64,000 bases of DNA, taken from contig NZ_PEGH01000020.1 of assembly GCF_002737755.1 (NCBI RefSeq), positions 62,001 through 126,000 of the forward strand. Direction: 5' to 3'. Each line of letters starts with the position of its first letter. Within the stretch, counting starts at the first letter, position 1. The DNA is from Caulobacter sp. BP25 (GTDB lineage: Bacteria > Pseudomonadota > Alphaproteobacteria > Caulobacterales > Caulobacteraceae). Below, piece by piece: positions 1 through 8,856 of this stretch. The notes under the pieces were generated by a model. The model was not told where the DNA came from and made no database searches. It saw only the letters and a program-made list of their open reading frames with translations. Position numbers and translations under genes: made by a program.

Positions 1-2
1 TC

Positions 3-1439
3 TACTCTAACCAAAGCGACAACCTGATCCGCCGCTACGTCGCAATGCTTGAGGACTTCGATGGGGTCCTGAGGCTGCTTCACGGCAAGACCGATGCGGA
101 AACGCCCCGCAAGCTGCCCTTCTATCTCGTATCGAACACTCAGGAGATGCGGCGCGTGCTTCCGGATGCGCCGGAAGAGATCCGAGGCATATATCTGACC
201 CCGTTGGAGGACATCTTCGTCGTCGCCATCAGGGCCGATGACGGTCGCTATGACCGCAACAACGGCGATGACGTGGTGCTGCATGAGTACACCCACCACT
301 TCGTCGCCCAGTACTTCCCCGCGGGCTACCCTGGCTGGCTTCAGGAGGGGCTGGCCGAGTATTTCATGACGGTCGACCTTCAGCCCGACAAGGTGCTGAT
401 CGGCGACTTCAACCGCGGGCGGGGATACGCCCTATTGAACACGAAATGGGTCCCCGTAGCCGACCTGCTGTCGAAAAGCCCACATCAAGTCCCCGAAGGC
501 GATCGCGGCGTTTTCTACGCTCAGTCTTGGCTGCTCACCCACTACGTCTGGAGCGATAGGGACCGACGCGCGAGAATTTCCGACTATCTGGACGCTGTGC
601 GCGCCGGCTCTCATCCGATGGCGGCATGGAAGGCCGTCTACGGTCAGGACGAAAAGACGCTCGAAAAGACCCTCCTGGCTTACATGAATAATCTATCGGG
701 GCTGGAGCTAAAACGCGCGCCGCCTCCGCCGCCCAAAATCACATTCTCTCGCATGCCTGCGGGCGCGGATGACCTGATCCTGGAGGTTCAGCAACTCAAG
801 CTCGATATTCCTCAGGCCAAGGGCCCCGACTTTCTGGCCAAGATGCGCAAGGTCACCGCCAAGCGGCCCGCCGAATTCTATAGTCGGCGCGTCCTGGCGC
901 GCGCCGAATGCGATCTGGGCGACCGCAAGGCATGCGAAGAGATGCTGAGGAGCCTGCTGGCCGAACGCCCCCAAGACCTGGAGACCTTGCAGATCCTGGC
1001 GGCCAGCCGCCTGTCGACGGCGCGCCAAGCAATCCGCGAGAAGGCCAGCCGAGATCAGGTCCAGGCGATCTACGCCGACGCGACGAGCTATCTCGGCCGC
1101 ATCCACAAGATCGATCCCAACGACTACATGGCCTTGTTCGGCTACGCCCAAACCAAATCGTTCGACTCCGTTCCGTCCGAGAACACCCTCAATGTGATCA
1201 GTCGCGCCGCAGAAATCGCTCCGCAGGCCTCCATGATCCGCATGACCGCCGCGCGGCTATTCATCCAGGCCAAGGAGTATGAGGCGGCGTGCGAGATGAT
1301 GGCCCCGGTCGCTGGTAATCCCCATGGCGGCGCCCGAGCCAAGTACGCCACGCTCTTGATGAGCGAATTGAAGGACAAGACCGATGGCGAGCCCCTTTCG
1401 GGAGCGCCGCTGGCGAGCGCCTTCGCCGCGAACGGGTGA
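3..1439 (+). CDS. Peptidase-MA-like metallohydrolase with TPR-like C-terminus (5' truncated)
   Basis: The reading frame is open from the first bases of the window, so the true start lies upstream; the first internal ATG is at 45. Counting from that ATG, a HEYTH zinc motif lies at about residues 80-84, followed by a downstream QEGLAEY glutamate segment near 100-106. This is the usual layout of gluzincin-type metallopeptidases. The rest (about 240-440) is helical and repeat-like, resembling TPR units, for example AECDLGDRKACEEML. The substrate is unknown. It converges on the DUF6456 gene with a 47-base gap. The metallohydrolase fold is well supported by the motif; peptidase activity is inference. 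Confidence 0.72.
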   Translation, partial: YSNQSDNLIRRYVAMLEDFDGVLRLLHGKTDAETPRKLPFYLVSNTQEMRRVLPDAPEEIRGIYLTPLEDIFVVAIRADDGRYDRNNGDDVVLHEYTHHFVAQYFPAGYPGWLQEGLAEYFMTVDLQPDKVLIGDFNRGRGYALLNTKWVPVADLLSKSPHQVPEGDRGVFYAQSWLLTHYVWSDRDRRARISDYLDAVRAGSHPMAAWKAVYGQDEKTLEKTLLAYMNNLSGLELKRAPPPPPKITFSRMPAGADDLILEVQQLKLDIPQAKGPDFLAKMRKVTAKRPAEFYSRRVLARAECDLGDRKACEEMLRSLLAERPQDLETLQILAASRLSTARQAIREKASRDQVQAIYADATSYLGRIHKIDPNDYMALFGYAQTKSFDSVPSENTLNVISRAAEIAPQASMIRMTAARLFIQAKEYEAACEMMAPVAGNPHGGARAKYATLLMSELKDKTDGEPLSGAPLASAFAANG

Positions 1440-1486
1440 AACTGGGAGGCCTGCCCCCGCCTGATCGCGGTCGCCAGGGGCGACCG

Positions 1487-2209
1487 CTAGACCATCCGAT
1501 AATGCCGCGCCAGGCGCTGCAGGGCGAGTTTCAGGACCGTCTTGCCCGTCCGGCGCGGCAGTTTCAGCGCGGACTCGGCGGCCTCCAGGGCCGAGCCCAT
1601 CAGGCAGACCCGCTCCAGGATTTCGCGAAGCCCCGGGCCGACTTCCGCCAGGGCGCGGGCGATCCGCTGACGGGCGGCGTGGTCCCGTTCGACCGGCGCC
1701 AGGCCGGGTTGACCGCCATCCACGCGGGATGAGTCCCAGCGCATGGTCAGGCGTCCCTGGGTTCCGAGCCGTTCGAACTCTTCGCGCAGTCGCTCGCCGG
1801 CCGCCGCCTCGACCGGCGTCAGCCAGGGCTGCCCGTCGCGATCACGGCGGCGCGCTAGCCAGGCGATCGGCGACTCGCCGAGATTGCGCCGGACGGGCTT
1901 TGACGCCTCGGGCAGCAGGACCTCCCCTTCGATCACCCCGGGACGGCCCGGCGGCGGCAAGATCGGCTCGGGCCGGGCGATCATGGTCCAGCCGCCTTGC
2001 GGGCGAGGCTTCAACCTCGCCTCGCGGGCCAAGGCCTGAAAGCTGGCCTCGTCCAGTATCAGCATCGGCCTGCGACGACGATTGGCGCCCAGCCTGACGC
2101 CATAGCCATCGCCCTGCGCCTCGACCACTGCTCCGGGACGGGCCAGGAGGCGCATGGCGCGCTCGGCCTGACGGCGCGCTTCCAGTTCTTGATCGAACGT
2201 CATTGTCAT
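1487..2209 (-). CDS. DUF6456 domain-containing protein
   Basis: A 240-residue protein whose start at 2209 (MTMTFDQELEARR) overlaps the stop of the upstream hdaB-like gene in an ATGA arrangement, so the two are probably translationally coupled. The frame is open further upstream, but that extension would lie over hdaB. The C-terminal half has the pattern of DUF6456: a conserved ESPIAWLARRRDRDG-like segment near residue 110, then a helical region with a GLREILERVCL core. No catalytic motif is visible and no function is known to me. The link with a DnaA-domain-IV protein suggests, as inference only, a role near replication control. Confidence 0.75.
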   Translation of the reverse strand: MTMTFDQELEARRQAERAMRLLARPGAVVEAQGDGYGVRLGANRRRRPMLILDEASFQALAREARLKPRPQGGWTMIARPEPILPPPGRPGVIEGEVLLPEASKPVRRNLGESPIAWLARRRDRDGQPWLTPVEAAAGERLREEFERLGTQGRLTMRWDSSRVDGGQPGLAPVERDHAARQRIARALAEVGPGLREILERVCLMGSALEAAESALKLPRRTGKTVLKLALQRLARHYRMV

Positions 2210-2577
2210 AGCGGCAGGGCCTCCGCATGGGCCGGGGCTTGTCGAAGGCATGCCTCCAGTTCGGCCAGGCGACGGTCGAAGTCGGCGTTTTCGCGAAGGT
2301 CCTCGATCTTGCGACACGCGTGTCCGCAAGTGGTGCGGTCACGACCGAACGCGTAGGCCACCCGGTGAAGCGGCCAGTGGAAGGTGATGTGGGTCAGGTA
2401 GATGGCCAAGTGCCGCGCGCGGACGGCGGCATTGGTGGTCCGGCGGGCCGTGTTGATCTCGGCGGCGGGAATTCCAGTGGCCAGGGAAACGAGTTGGGTG
2501 ACGAAACCCGCCATCAGGCGGTCGCGTCGGGGATCGGGCGTAATGACCCAGATATCCTCAAGGGCATGAACCAGCAT
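2206..2577 (-). CDS. hdaB: HdaB-like DnaA domain IV protein
   Basis: This 123-residue protein consists essentially of a DnaA domain IV-like helix-turn-helix. Residues about 55-100 read HLAIYLTHITFHWPL...AFGRDRTTCGHACRKIEDL, matching the DnaA C-terminal signature (YL...FGRDHTTVxHA..KI). The AAA+ domain of DnaA is absent. In Caulobacter a stand-alone protein of this kind, HdaB, interacts with HdaA and interferes with regulatory inactivation of DnaA, mainly around stationary phase. Assignment to HdaB rests on size and architecture and was not checked by alignment. The gene is first in a two-gene unit with DUF6456. The 134 bases upstream (2578-2711) hold its promoter region. Confidence 0.72.
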   Translation of the reverse strand: MLVHALEDIWVITPDPRRDRLMAGFVTQLVSLATGIPAAEINTARRTTNAAVRARHLAIYLTHITFHWPLHRVAYAFGRDRTTCGHACRKIEDLRENADFDRRLAELEACLRQAPAHAEALPL

Positions 2578-2711
2578 GGCGCTCTCTCCTCCCGACCGCG
2601 AGCAGGTCGGACAGCGCCACTATAGGTTTATTTTCCTGAAGAGAGGAAGATATTCCTATTTCCGCACAGCTCAAGAAACTAAGCCTTTGATAAATTTAGA
2701 CTCAACCTTCT

Positions 2712-3641
2712 CTATTCCCGTGACCAGACGGGCATTGAGTGTTCGGGAACGATCGCGCCCTTGCACCGAACCACCGTCGCGGCGAGGGCGTGGCCACGCT
2801 GCACCGAATCAGCGATCGACAGCCCCGCCAGGCGCGAGGACAGATAGGCGGCGTTGAAACTGTCCCCCGCCCCGGTGGTGTCGATGGCCTGGACGCGCTG
2901 CGGCGCGGGCGTCGTTGTCTGTCCCTCGGGACGATGGACATTGACCGCGTGGCTCTCGTCGCGGGCCACCACTTCCACACCCGCCGTGGCCCAGTCGGCA
3001 GCAAGCTCCTCGGCCTCGCGACCATAAAGCGGGCGGCTGTCCTCGCTGCTCAGCGAGATGTAGCGGCACGCAGGAACCACCCCGTCCAACGCGGCGCGCG
3101 CCGCCTCGGCGCTGGGCCAAAGCGCGGGCCGGTAGTTGAAGTCGAGAGCCACGGCTACGCCGTGCGAATGAACATAGGTCAGGATGTCCTTCAGCCGCGC
3201 CCGGCCTATGTCACCGATCACCGCCAGGGTGACACCCGAGAGGTAGACGAGATCGCTGGCCTTGGCCGCCTCGATCAGCTGGTCGGCGGTGTGGGCCGAG
3301 AACAGGTCGCGGATCGGGGCGCGCTCGCGCCAGTAGTGGAACTTCCGCTCGCCTTGGTCGTCCAGGACAATGGCGTAGAGCCCTGGAAGGCGGTTCTCGA
3401 CCTGCCGCACGAGGCGGGTGTCGATCGTCTCGCGGCGCATGGTCGCGAGCACGCCCTCGCTGAACGGATCGCCCTGGCCCAATGCCGTACAATAGGCGAC
3501 CTCATCGCCCAGGCGCGCCATGTAGATCGCGGTGTTGAAGGTGTCGCCGGCGAAGCCCATGCGATAGAGCGGCGCGGCGCCGTCGGCGGTCTCCGGAGAC
3601 AGCTCGACCATGCACTCGCCGAGAACGGTGATCCTGGCCAT
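2712..3641 (-). CDS. kdgK: PfkB-family sugar kinase, probable 2-keto-3-deoxygluconate kinase
   Basis: The full-length 309-residue ribokinase/PfkB kinase would phosphorylate 2-keto-3-deoxygluconate with ATP, feeding the Entner-Doudoroff pathway and uronate catabolism. The C-terminal PfkB signature DTTGAGDSF lies at 254-262 with the catalytic Asp at 260. The N-terminal substrate segment GFAGDTFNTA is at 29-38. The YWRERAP region near 103-109 and FNYRPALW near 168-175 are typical of KdgK rather than fructokinase. The start is 2 bases after the stop of the DUF885 gene, so the two are co-transcribed. Exact sugar specificity is inferred. Confidence 0.85.
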   Translation of the reverse strand: MARITVLGECMVELSPETADGAAPLYRMGFAGDTFNTAIYMARLGDEVAYCTALGQGDPFSEGVLATMRRETIDTRLVRQVENRLPGLYAIVLDDQGERKFHYWRERAPIRDLFSAHTADQLIEAAKASDLVYLSGVTLAVIGDIGRARLKDILTYVHSHGVAVALDFNYRPALWPSAEAARAALDGVVPACRYISLSSEDSRPLYGREAEELAADWATAGVEVVARDESHAVNVHRPEGQTTTPAPQRVQAIDTTGAGDSFNAAYLSSRLAGLSIADSVQRGHALAATVVRCKGAIVPEHSMPVWSRE

Positions 3642-3643
3642 GA

Positions 3644-5416
3644 TCAGCCCTTCTTCGCGGCGTTGCGTTCGGTGATCCAGGCGTCGACCCGCCGCTCCAG
3701 CACCGACAGCGGCAGCGAACCGTTCAGCAGAACCACGTCATGGAAGGCGCGCTCGTCGAAGCGCGGCCCCAGCGCCTGTTCGGCGTGGCGGCGCAGCTCC
3801 AGAATCTTCAGTTCGCCGATCTTGTAGGCCAGCGCCTGGCCTGGCCACGAAACATAACGCTTCAGCTCGACCTCGATATTGACCGGCGAGAGCGCGGTGT
3901 TGTCGGTGAAGCAGGCGCGCGCTTGGTCCAGGCTCCAATGCTTCCAATGGATGCCGGTGTCCGCGACCAGCCGGCAGGCGCGCCACATCTCGTAGGACAG
4001 GCGGCCAAACAGCTCGTAGGGGTCGCGGTAAATGCCCATCTCCTCGCCCAGCCACTCCGAATAGAGACCCCAGCCCTCGCCAAAGGCGGTGAAGTAGAGG
4101 CTCTTGCGAAACTCCGGCGCGCCGGCCTGCTCCTGCGCCAACGAGGTCTGGATGTGGTGGCCGGGCGCGCCCTCGTGCAGCACCAGGGCCGGAAGTTCGT
4201 ACAGCGGCCGCTGATCAAGCTCTGAGGTGTTGATCATCAGTCCGCCGGCGCGGCCGACCTTCGGATCGCCGCCGAAATAGCGCCCAGTGGTGTAGCCCTT
4301 CTCGATGGCGGCTGGCACCGGTCGCACCCCGTAGGTCAGGCGCGGCAGAACGCCGAAGTGGGCCGGCAGCTGGTCGTCGGCGCGCTTGGCGATCTCGCTG
4401 GCCTTCTCCAGAAGCTGCTGGCGGCTGGTCGCGTAGAAGCGCGGATCCTTGCGCAGCATGGCGATGAAGGCCGGCAGGTCGCCCTGGAAGCCGGCCGCCT
4501 TCATCGTCTCCAGCATCCTTCCTCGAATGCGCGCCACCTCGGCCTGGCCGATGTCGTGGATCTGATCCGGCGTCAGGGTGGTGGTGGTGTGCCGCCGGGC
4601 CAGGAACGCGTAGTAGCGCTTGCCGTCCGTCAGGTCCGACGCCGCCAGGCTCTTGGCCGCGCGCGGGACGTACTCCTCGGTCATGAACTTGACGAAGCTG
4701 GCGCGGGCGGGGGCGACCTTCGCCTTCACGGCCGCCTCGCCCTCCGCGACCAGAGCCGCGCGTGTCTCAAGCGGGATGCTCGTCGGCAGAGCTCGCAACG
4801 GCGCCAGCAACGGATCGTCGGCCAGCGGCGTGGCGGCGATGCGCTGGGCGCGCTCCAACACCGTCTGAGCGGTCGGAACCGCCTGGACGAAGCCGGTCTT
4901 CACCCCGCGTCGGGCGTTGTCGATATTGGCCGCGTACCAATCGGGCATCCGGTTCAGCAGCGCGATCCAGCGGCGCGCTTCGGTCTCGTCCTTCAGACGA
5001 AGGCCGCTGGCGCGGTACAGCATCATCACGTCGAAGCCGCCATCGCTGCTGAACGGCAGGCGGGATTCGTCGAAGCCGCCCGCCTCGATGCGGTCGTTCA
5101 GGGTCCAGAGAAGCAGCTCGCGGGTCAGAGCCTCCTGCTCAGACAGCCCCGACGTCTCCAGTCCTGTCAGCTCCGCGCGGATGGCTTTCAGCTTGGTCAG
5201 GCGCGCGGCGTCCGCAGCGGGCGTCACATCGGGCAGACGCCAACGGGCCTCGGCCGCGCCGCCGGAATCAGGGTCCTCATCGCCGCCGCCGAGCGTCTCA
5301 AATCGGGCGACCAGGCCTGTCAGGGTTTCGGAGGGACCAGCCCATGCCGCCGACGCGGCCAAGGCGGAGAAGCAGACGCCGATGCAGGCGGCGCGCCAGG
5401 GTGCGATGCGAGTCAT
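3644..5416 (-). CDS. DUF885 family secreted hydrolase
   Basis: The start at 5416 gives 590 residues with a clear export signal (MTRIAPWRAACIGVCF...AWA). An upstream in-frame ATG at 5467 would bury that signal, so it was not used. The DUF885 hallmark is the zinc-type motif HEGAPGHH at roughly residue 415, followed by a second conserved region, FGEGWGLYSEWLGEEMGIY. These features group the family with HExxH metallopeptidases, so a periplasmic peptidase or carboxypeptidase is plausible, but the substrate is unknown. The gene lies directly upstream of kdgK (2-base gap), which may be only an operon of convenience. Confidence 0.83.
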   Translation of the reverse strand: MTRIAPWRAACIGVCFSALAASAAWAGPSETLTGLVARFETLGGGDEDPDSGGAAEARWRLPDVTPAADAARLTKLKAIRAELTGLETSGLSEQEALTRELLLWTLNDRIEAGGFDESRLPFSSDGGFDVMMLYRASGLRLKDETEARRWIALLNRMPDWYAANIDNARRGVKTGFVQAVPTAQTVLERAQRIAATPLADDPLLAPLRALPTSIPLETRAALVAEGEAAVKAKVAPARASFVKFMTEEYVPRAAKSLAASDLTDGKRYYAFLARRHTTTTLTPDQIHDIGQAEVARIRGRMLETMKAAGFQGDLPAFIAMLRKDPRFYATSRQQLLEKASEIAKRADDQLPAHFGVLPRLTYGVRPVPAAIEKGYTTGRYFGGDPKVGRAGGLMINTSELDQRPLYELPALVLHEGAPGHHIQTSLAQEQAGAPEFRKSLYFTAFGEGWGLYSEWLGEEMGIYRDPYELFGRLSYEMWRACRLVADTGIHWKHWSLDQARACFTDNTALSPVNIEVELKRYVSWPGQALAYKIGELKILELRRHAEQALGPRFDERAFHDVVLLNGSLPLSVLERRVDAWITERNAAKKG

Positions 5417-5510
5417 GAGCCGGAGCTTAAGCGAACGGCGCTTGCCCCGCGACACGCGAATGACCACCCGCAGGTGTGTCCGTCGTGTCCAATATTCGGA
5501 AAACCGAGAA

Positions 5511-5585
<75 letters not shown>

Positions 5586-5634
5586 GCTATTCGCGAGATA
5601 TGGTCTCATCCAGCCCGTCCCGAAAGGGAGGGAA

Positions 5635-5709
<75 letters not shown>

Positions 5710-5880
5710 ATCGGAGGGGCTTGGTGAAGCGCCCCGCGACGAGGAGGCGGCTTATGGCAGAGCGCTTCGCGGTTTGCAAGCGCCCTTTGAGGGGTTGCGA
5801 AGAGGCTTTTTTCGACGGCTTGATCCGGGCGGGTTTTCGCCGGGTTTTCGCCTGGCGTTCTTGGGGGCGGAGTCCTGGCG

Positions 5881-6741
5881 TTGCGACTGTTCGTGTTCGG
5901 TCTGGGCTATGTGGGAGCCGCTTTCGCCAACGCCCTGAGGGCGCGGGGTTGGGAGATCGCCGCCAGCGCGCGAAGCCCTCGGCAAGCCGAAGCCCTGCGC
6001 GAGAAGGGCGTCTTGGCCGTCGATCCGGCCGATCGCGACGCCATGGCCCAGGCCCTCACCGGCGTGAACGCCATCCTGATCACGGCCCCGCCTGGGCCAG
6101 ACGGTTGCCCGGCCCTCGAATCGGTCGTCCCCGCCCTCGCCCAAGCTCAGGCCTTTCCCGACTGGATCGGCTATCTTTCGACGACTGGGGTCTATGGCGA
6201 CTTCGACGGGCGCTGGGTGTTCGAGACCTCGCCGCTGAAAGCGCAATCCGTCGAAGGCGCCCGCCGAGTCGGCGCGGAGCGCGACTGGCAGGAAGTCGGG
6301 CGGGGCATGGGCCTGACTGTCGCCGTCTTTCGCCTGCCGGGCATCTACGGCCCCGGCCGCAGCGCTCTTGATCGCCTGCGGGCCGGCGAGGGCCGGCGGA
6401 TCGTCAAGCCTGGCCAAGTGTTCAGCCGCATTCATGTCGACGACATCGTCACAGGCCTCCTGGCGTCGCTGGACAAGCCGCGCGCGGGGGGCGTCTACAA
6501 CCTCGTCGACGACGAGCCGGCCCCGCCGCAGGACGTGATCGAGCACGCCGCGCGCCTGCTGGACGTCCCGGTCCCTCCGGATCTGCCGTTCAATGAACTG
6601 GGCCTCTCGCCCGCGACCCGACGCTTCTACGCCGAGAACAAACGGGTCTCGAACGCGCGAGCCAAGGCCGAGCTCGGTTGGCGGCCAGCCTATCCGACCT
6701 ACCGCGAGGGGTTACAGGCGATTGTGAAGGCGGGGGGCTGA
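5881..6741 (+). CDS. Extended-SDR NAD-dependent epimerase-like protein
   Basis: This 286-residue protein starts at a TTG, supported by GGAG at 5869-5872 with 8-base spacing. The Rossmann dinucleotide motif GLGYVGAAF is at residues 7-15. The segment LSTTGVYG sits where extended SDRs carry the catalytic Ser/Thr-Tyr, and FSRIHVDDIV is the usual epimerase-family C-terminal substrate-domain signature. The substrate cannot be told; related proteins are annotated as NAD-dependent epimerase/dehydratase or SDR oxidoreductases. It converges with the alpha/beta hydrolase gene (4-base gap), so no shared operon is implied. Confidence 0.82.
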   Translation: MRLFVFGLGYVGAAFANALRARGWEIAASARSPRQAEALREKGVLAVDPADRDAMAQALTGVNAILITAPPGPDGCPALESVVPALAQAQAFPDWIGYLSTTGVYGDFDGRWVFETSPLKAQSVEGARRVGAERDWQEVGRGMGLTVAVFRLPGIYGPGRSALDRLRAGEGRRIVKPGQVFSRIHVDDIVTGLLASLDKPRAGGVYNLVDDEPAPPQDVIEHAARLLDVPVPPDLPFNELGLSPATRRFYAENKRVSNARAKAELGWRPAYPTYREGLQAIVKAGG

Positions 6742-6745
6742 CGAG

Positions 6746-7618
6746 TTACTCGTCGTCGATCGCCAGCGGGCGCGGCGTTATGCCGACGGCCTCAAGCCCT
6801 GCGGCGTTGCGCAACCGCGCCGCCCGCGCGAGGCGGCGAGCGACGAGGTCGCCCTCCTCCGGCTCCGCCAGTCCCTTGGCCTCGGCCACGGCGGCGACCA
6901 GGCGCTCCAGGTCTTGAGGACGCGAGAGACGATGGTCGCCGTCCTTGATCAGGGTGAAGACGACATCCTGGCTGGCCAGGGCGTTGGCCAGCTCCAGCGC
7001 GTGGGTCCAAGGCACGTCGGGGTCCGCGCCGCCCTGAAGGACGCGCACGGGGATGTTGATCGGCACGGGCCCCGGCAGGATCGACCATCTCGCCCCATCT
7101 TCCAGCAGATCGCGGGTGATCGGGTAGCCGCCCTCGTCGTACTCCGAGGGCCGTATCCAGAAGCCGTCGCGCGCGATCGCCGCCTTGGCCTCGTCCGAAA
7201 GCTCGGGCGTCATCAGCTTTTCAGTAAAGTCCGGCGCGGGCGCGATCAGCACCATCGCCTTGACCCGATCCGGCCGCGCGATGGCCGCCAGGCACGCCAG
7301 CCAGCCGCCCATGGACGAGCCGACCAGAACAAGCGGCCCGTCGGTCAGCCCGTCGATCACCGCCAGGACGTCCTCGCGCCAGCGGCTGATCGTGCCGTCC
7401 TTGAACGCCCCGCCGGACTCGCCGTGGCCGAAATAGTCGAAGCGGACATAGGCCCCGCCGCTCGCCATGGCCTGCTCGGCCAGCACCTGAGCCTTGGTCC
7501 CGGTCATGTCGGAATGAAAGCCGCCCAGCCAGACGACCGTCGCGCCCTCTCCCGAAATACGTCGGAAAGCGAGCTTGGAGCCGTCTTCGCGCGGTAGAGC
7601 GCCGGGGGATTCGGTCAT
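6746..7618 (-). CDS. Alpha/beta hydrolase (ABHD10/palmitoyl-thioesterase-like)
   Basis: The 290-residue protein is a complete alpha/beta-hydrolase. Visible landmarks are the LGGFHSDMTGTKA oxyanion region at 31-43, the nucleophile elbow GSSMGG at 100-105 (Ser102), a likely acid in GGADPDVP at about 199-201 and the catalytic His in DGDHR (His229). The FHSDMTGTKA signature and overall length resemble ABHD10-type hydrolases, which cleave acyl thioesters or acyl glucuronides. No signal peptide is present, so it should be cytosolic. It is divergent from the glycosyltransferase gene, with promoters presumably in the 56-base gap 7619-7674. The family is firm; the substrate is not. Confidence 0.83.
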   Translation of the reverse strand: MTESPGALPREDGSKLAFRRISGEGATVVWLGGFHSDMTGTKAQVLAEQAMASGGAYVRFDYFGHGESGGAFKDGTISRWREDVLAVIDGLTDGPLVLVGSSMGGWLACLAAIARPDRVKAMVLIAPAPDFTEKLMTPELSDEAKAAIARDGFWIRPSEYDEGGYPITRDLLEDGARWSILPGPVPINIPVRVLQGGADPDVPWTHALELANALASQDVVFTLIKDGDHRLSRPQDLERLVAAVAEAKGLAEPEEGDLVARRLARAARLRNAAGLEAVGITPRPLAIDDE

Positions 7619-7674
7619 GGCGTCGCCTCGATCGTTTCGCTACTTAAAGCCCGCGTTGTCCTCGCGAGAGTCGT

Positions 7675-8856
7675 GTGCCCGACCTACCTCCCGATTTCAC
7701 CCTGCTGCAAGTGACGCCGGAGCTGGAAACCGGCGGCGCTGAGCAGACGACGATTGATGTCGCCCATGCCGTAGTGGTGCAAGGCGGCAACGCCCTGGTC
7801 GCGACCAAGGGCGGGCGCATGGCCTCGCGCCTGACCGCCGACGGCGGCCGCCTGGCGCAGATGCCGGCCCAATCCAAGAACCCGCTGGTCATGCTGGGCA
7901 ACGCCGCGCGGCTGATCGACCTGATCCGGCGCGAGAAGGTCAGCCTGGTCCACGCCCGCTCGCGGGCTCCGGCCTTCAGCGCTCTGTGGGCCGCCCACGC
8001 CACCAAAACCCCGTTCGTGGCGACGTATCACGGCGTCTACAACGCGCGTTCGAACCTGAAGCGCTGGTACAACGCGGTGATGACCAAGGGCGACCTCGTG
8101 ATCGCCAACTCCGAATACACCCGCCAGCACGTGATGCAGGAGCATGGCATCCCGCCCGATAAAGTGGTGGCGATCCCGCGCGGCGTGGACCTGTCCCGCT
8201 TCGAGCCCGGCATGGTCGGCTGCGAGCGCCTAAAAACGCTCGCAGAAGCCTGGGGCGTCGCATCAGACGAGCGCCGGCTCAAGGTGCTGCTAGCCGGCCG
8301 GCTCACGCGTTGGAAGGGCCAGGGTCTGCTGATCGAAGCCATGGCTCTGCTGAAGGCGCGCGGCGAGGACCGCATCCTCTTGCTGCTGGCCGGCGACGAC
8401 CAGGGCCGCAAGGGCTATCGCGCCGAACTGACCGCCGCCATCGCCGCTGCCGGCCTTGAGGACCGCGTCAAGCTGGTGGGCCACTGTGACGACATGCCGG
8501 CGGCCTACCTGCTGGCCGATCTGGCCATCGCGCCCTCCTTGGAACCCGAGGCCTTCGGCCGCACGGCGGTAGAGCCGCAGGTGATGGGCCGTCCGGTCAT
8601 GGCCGCTGACCATGGCGCGACCCGCGAGACGGTTGTGGTCGGCGAAACAGGTTGGCTGGTGAAGCCCGGCGACGCCGAGGCCTGGGCGCAAGCCCTGCTG
8701 ACGGCCTGCGAGGCCGGCGCCGCGCGACGCCAAGCCATGGGCCAGGCGGCCCGCGCCCGCGCACGACGGTTGTATTCGGTGGACGCGATGTGCGAAGCCA
8801 CGCTCGAGGTCTATGCTCGCGTCTTGCGAGTTCGCGACACGGAGCACGCGTCTTGA
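7675..8856 (+). CDS. Glycosyltransferase family 4 protein
   Basis: The GTG start at 7675 gives 393 residues with GT-B architecture. The N-terminal domain holds QVTPELETGGAEQTTIDVA (acceptor-side glycine loop). The C-terminal nucleotide-sugar domain has LAGRLTRWKGQGLLIEA and the E-x7-E motif EAFGRTAVE. These mark GT4 retaining transferases such as those building LPS core or capsule. Its stop overlaps the start of a GT9 heptosyltransferase-like gene, so the two probably act in the same surface-glycan pathway, most likely LPS core assembly at the inner face of the membrane (inference from context). Confidence 0.87.
   Translation: MPDLPPDFTLLQVTPELETGGAEQTTIDVAHAVVVQGGNALVATKGGRMASRLTADGGRLAQMPAQSKNPLVMLGNAARLIDLIRREKVSLVHARSRAPAFSALWAAHATKTPFVATYHGVYNARSNLKRWYNAVMTKGDLVIANSEYTRQHVMQEHGIPPDKVVAIPRGVDLSRFEPGMVGCERLKTLAEAWGVASDERRLKVLLAGRLTRWKGQGLLIEAMALLKARGEDRILLLLAGDDQGRKGYRAELTAAIAAAGLEDRVKLVGHCDDMPAAYLLADLAIAPSLEPEAFGRTAVEPQVMGRPVMAADHGATRETVVVGETGWLVKPGDAEAWAQALLTACEAGAARRQAMGQAARARARRLYSVDAMCEATLEVYARVLRVRDTEHAS

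Noticed and set aside
8652..8852. Upstream extension of the GT9 gene
   Set aside because: It lies inside the GT4 coding region; the TTG at 8853 overlapping the GT4 stop gives the normal GT9 N-terminus.
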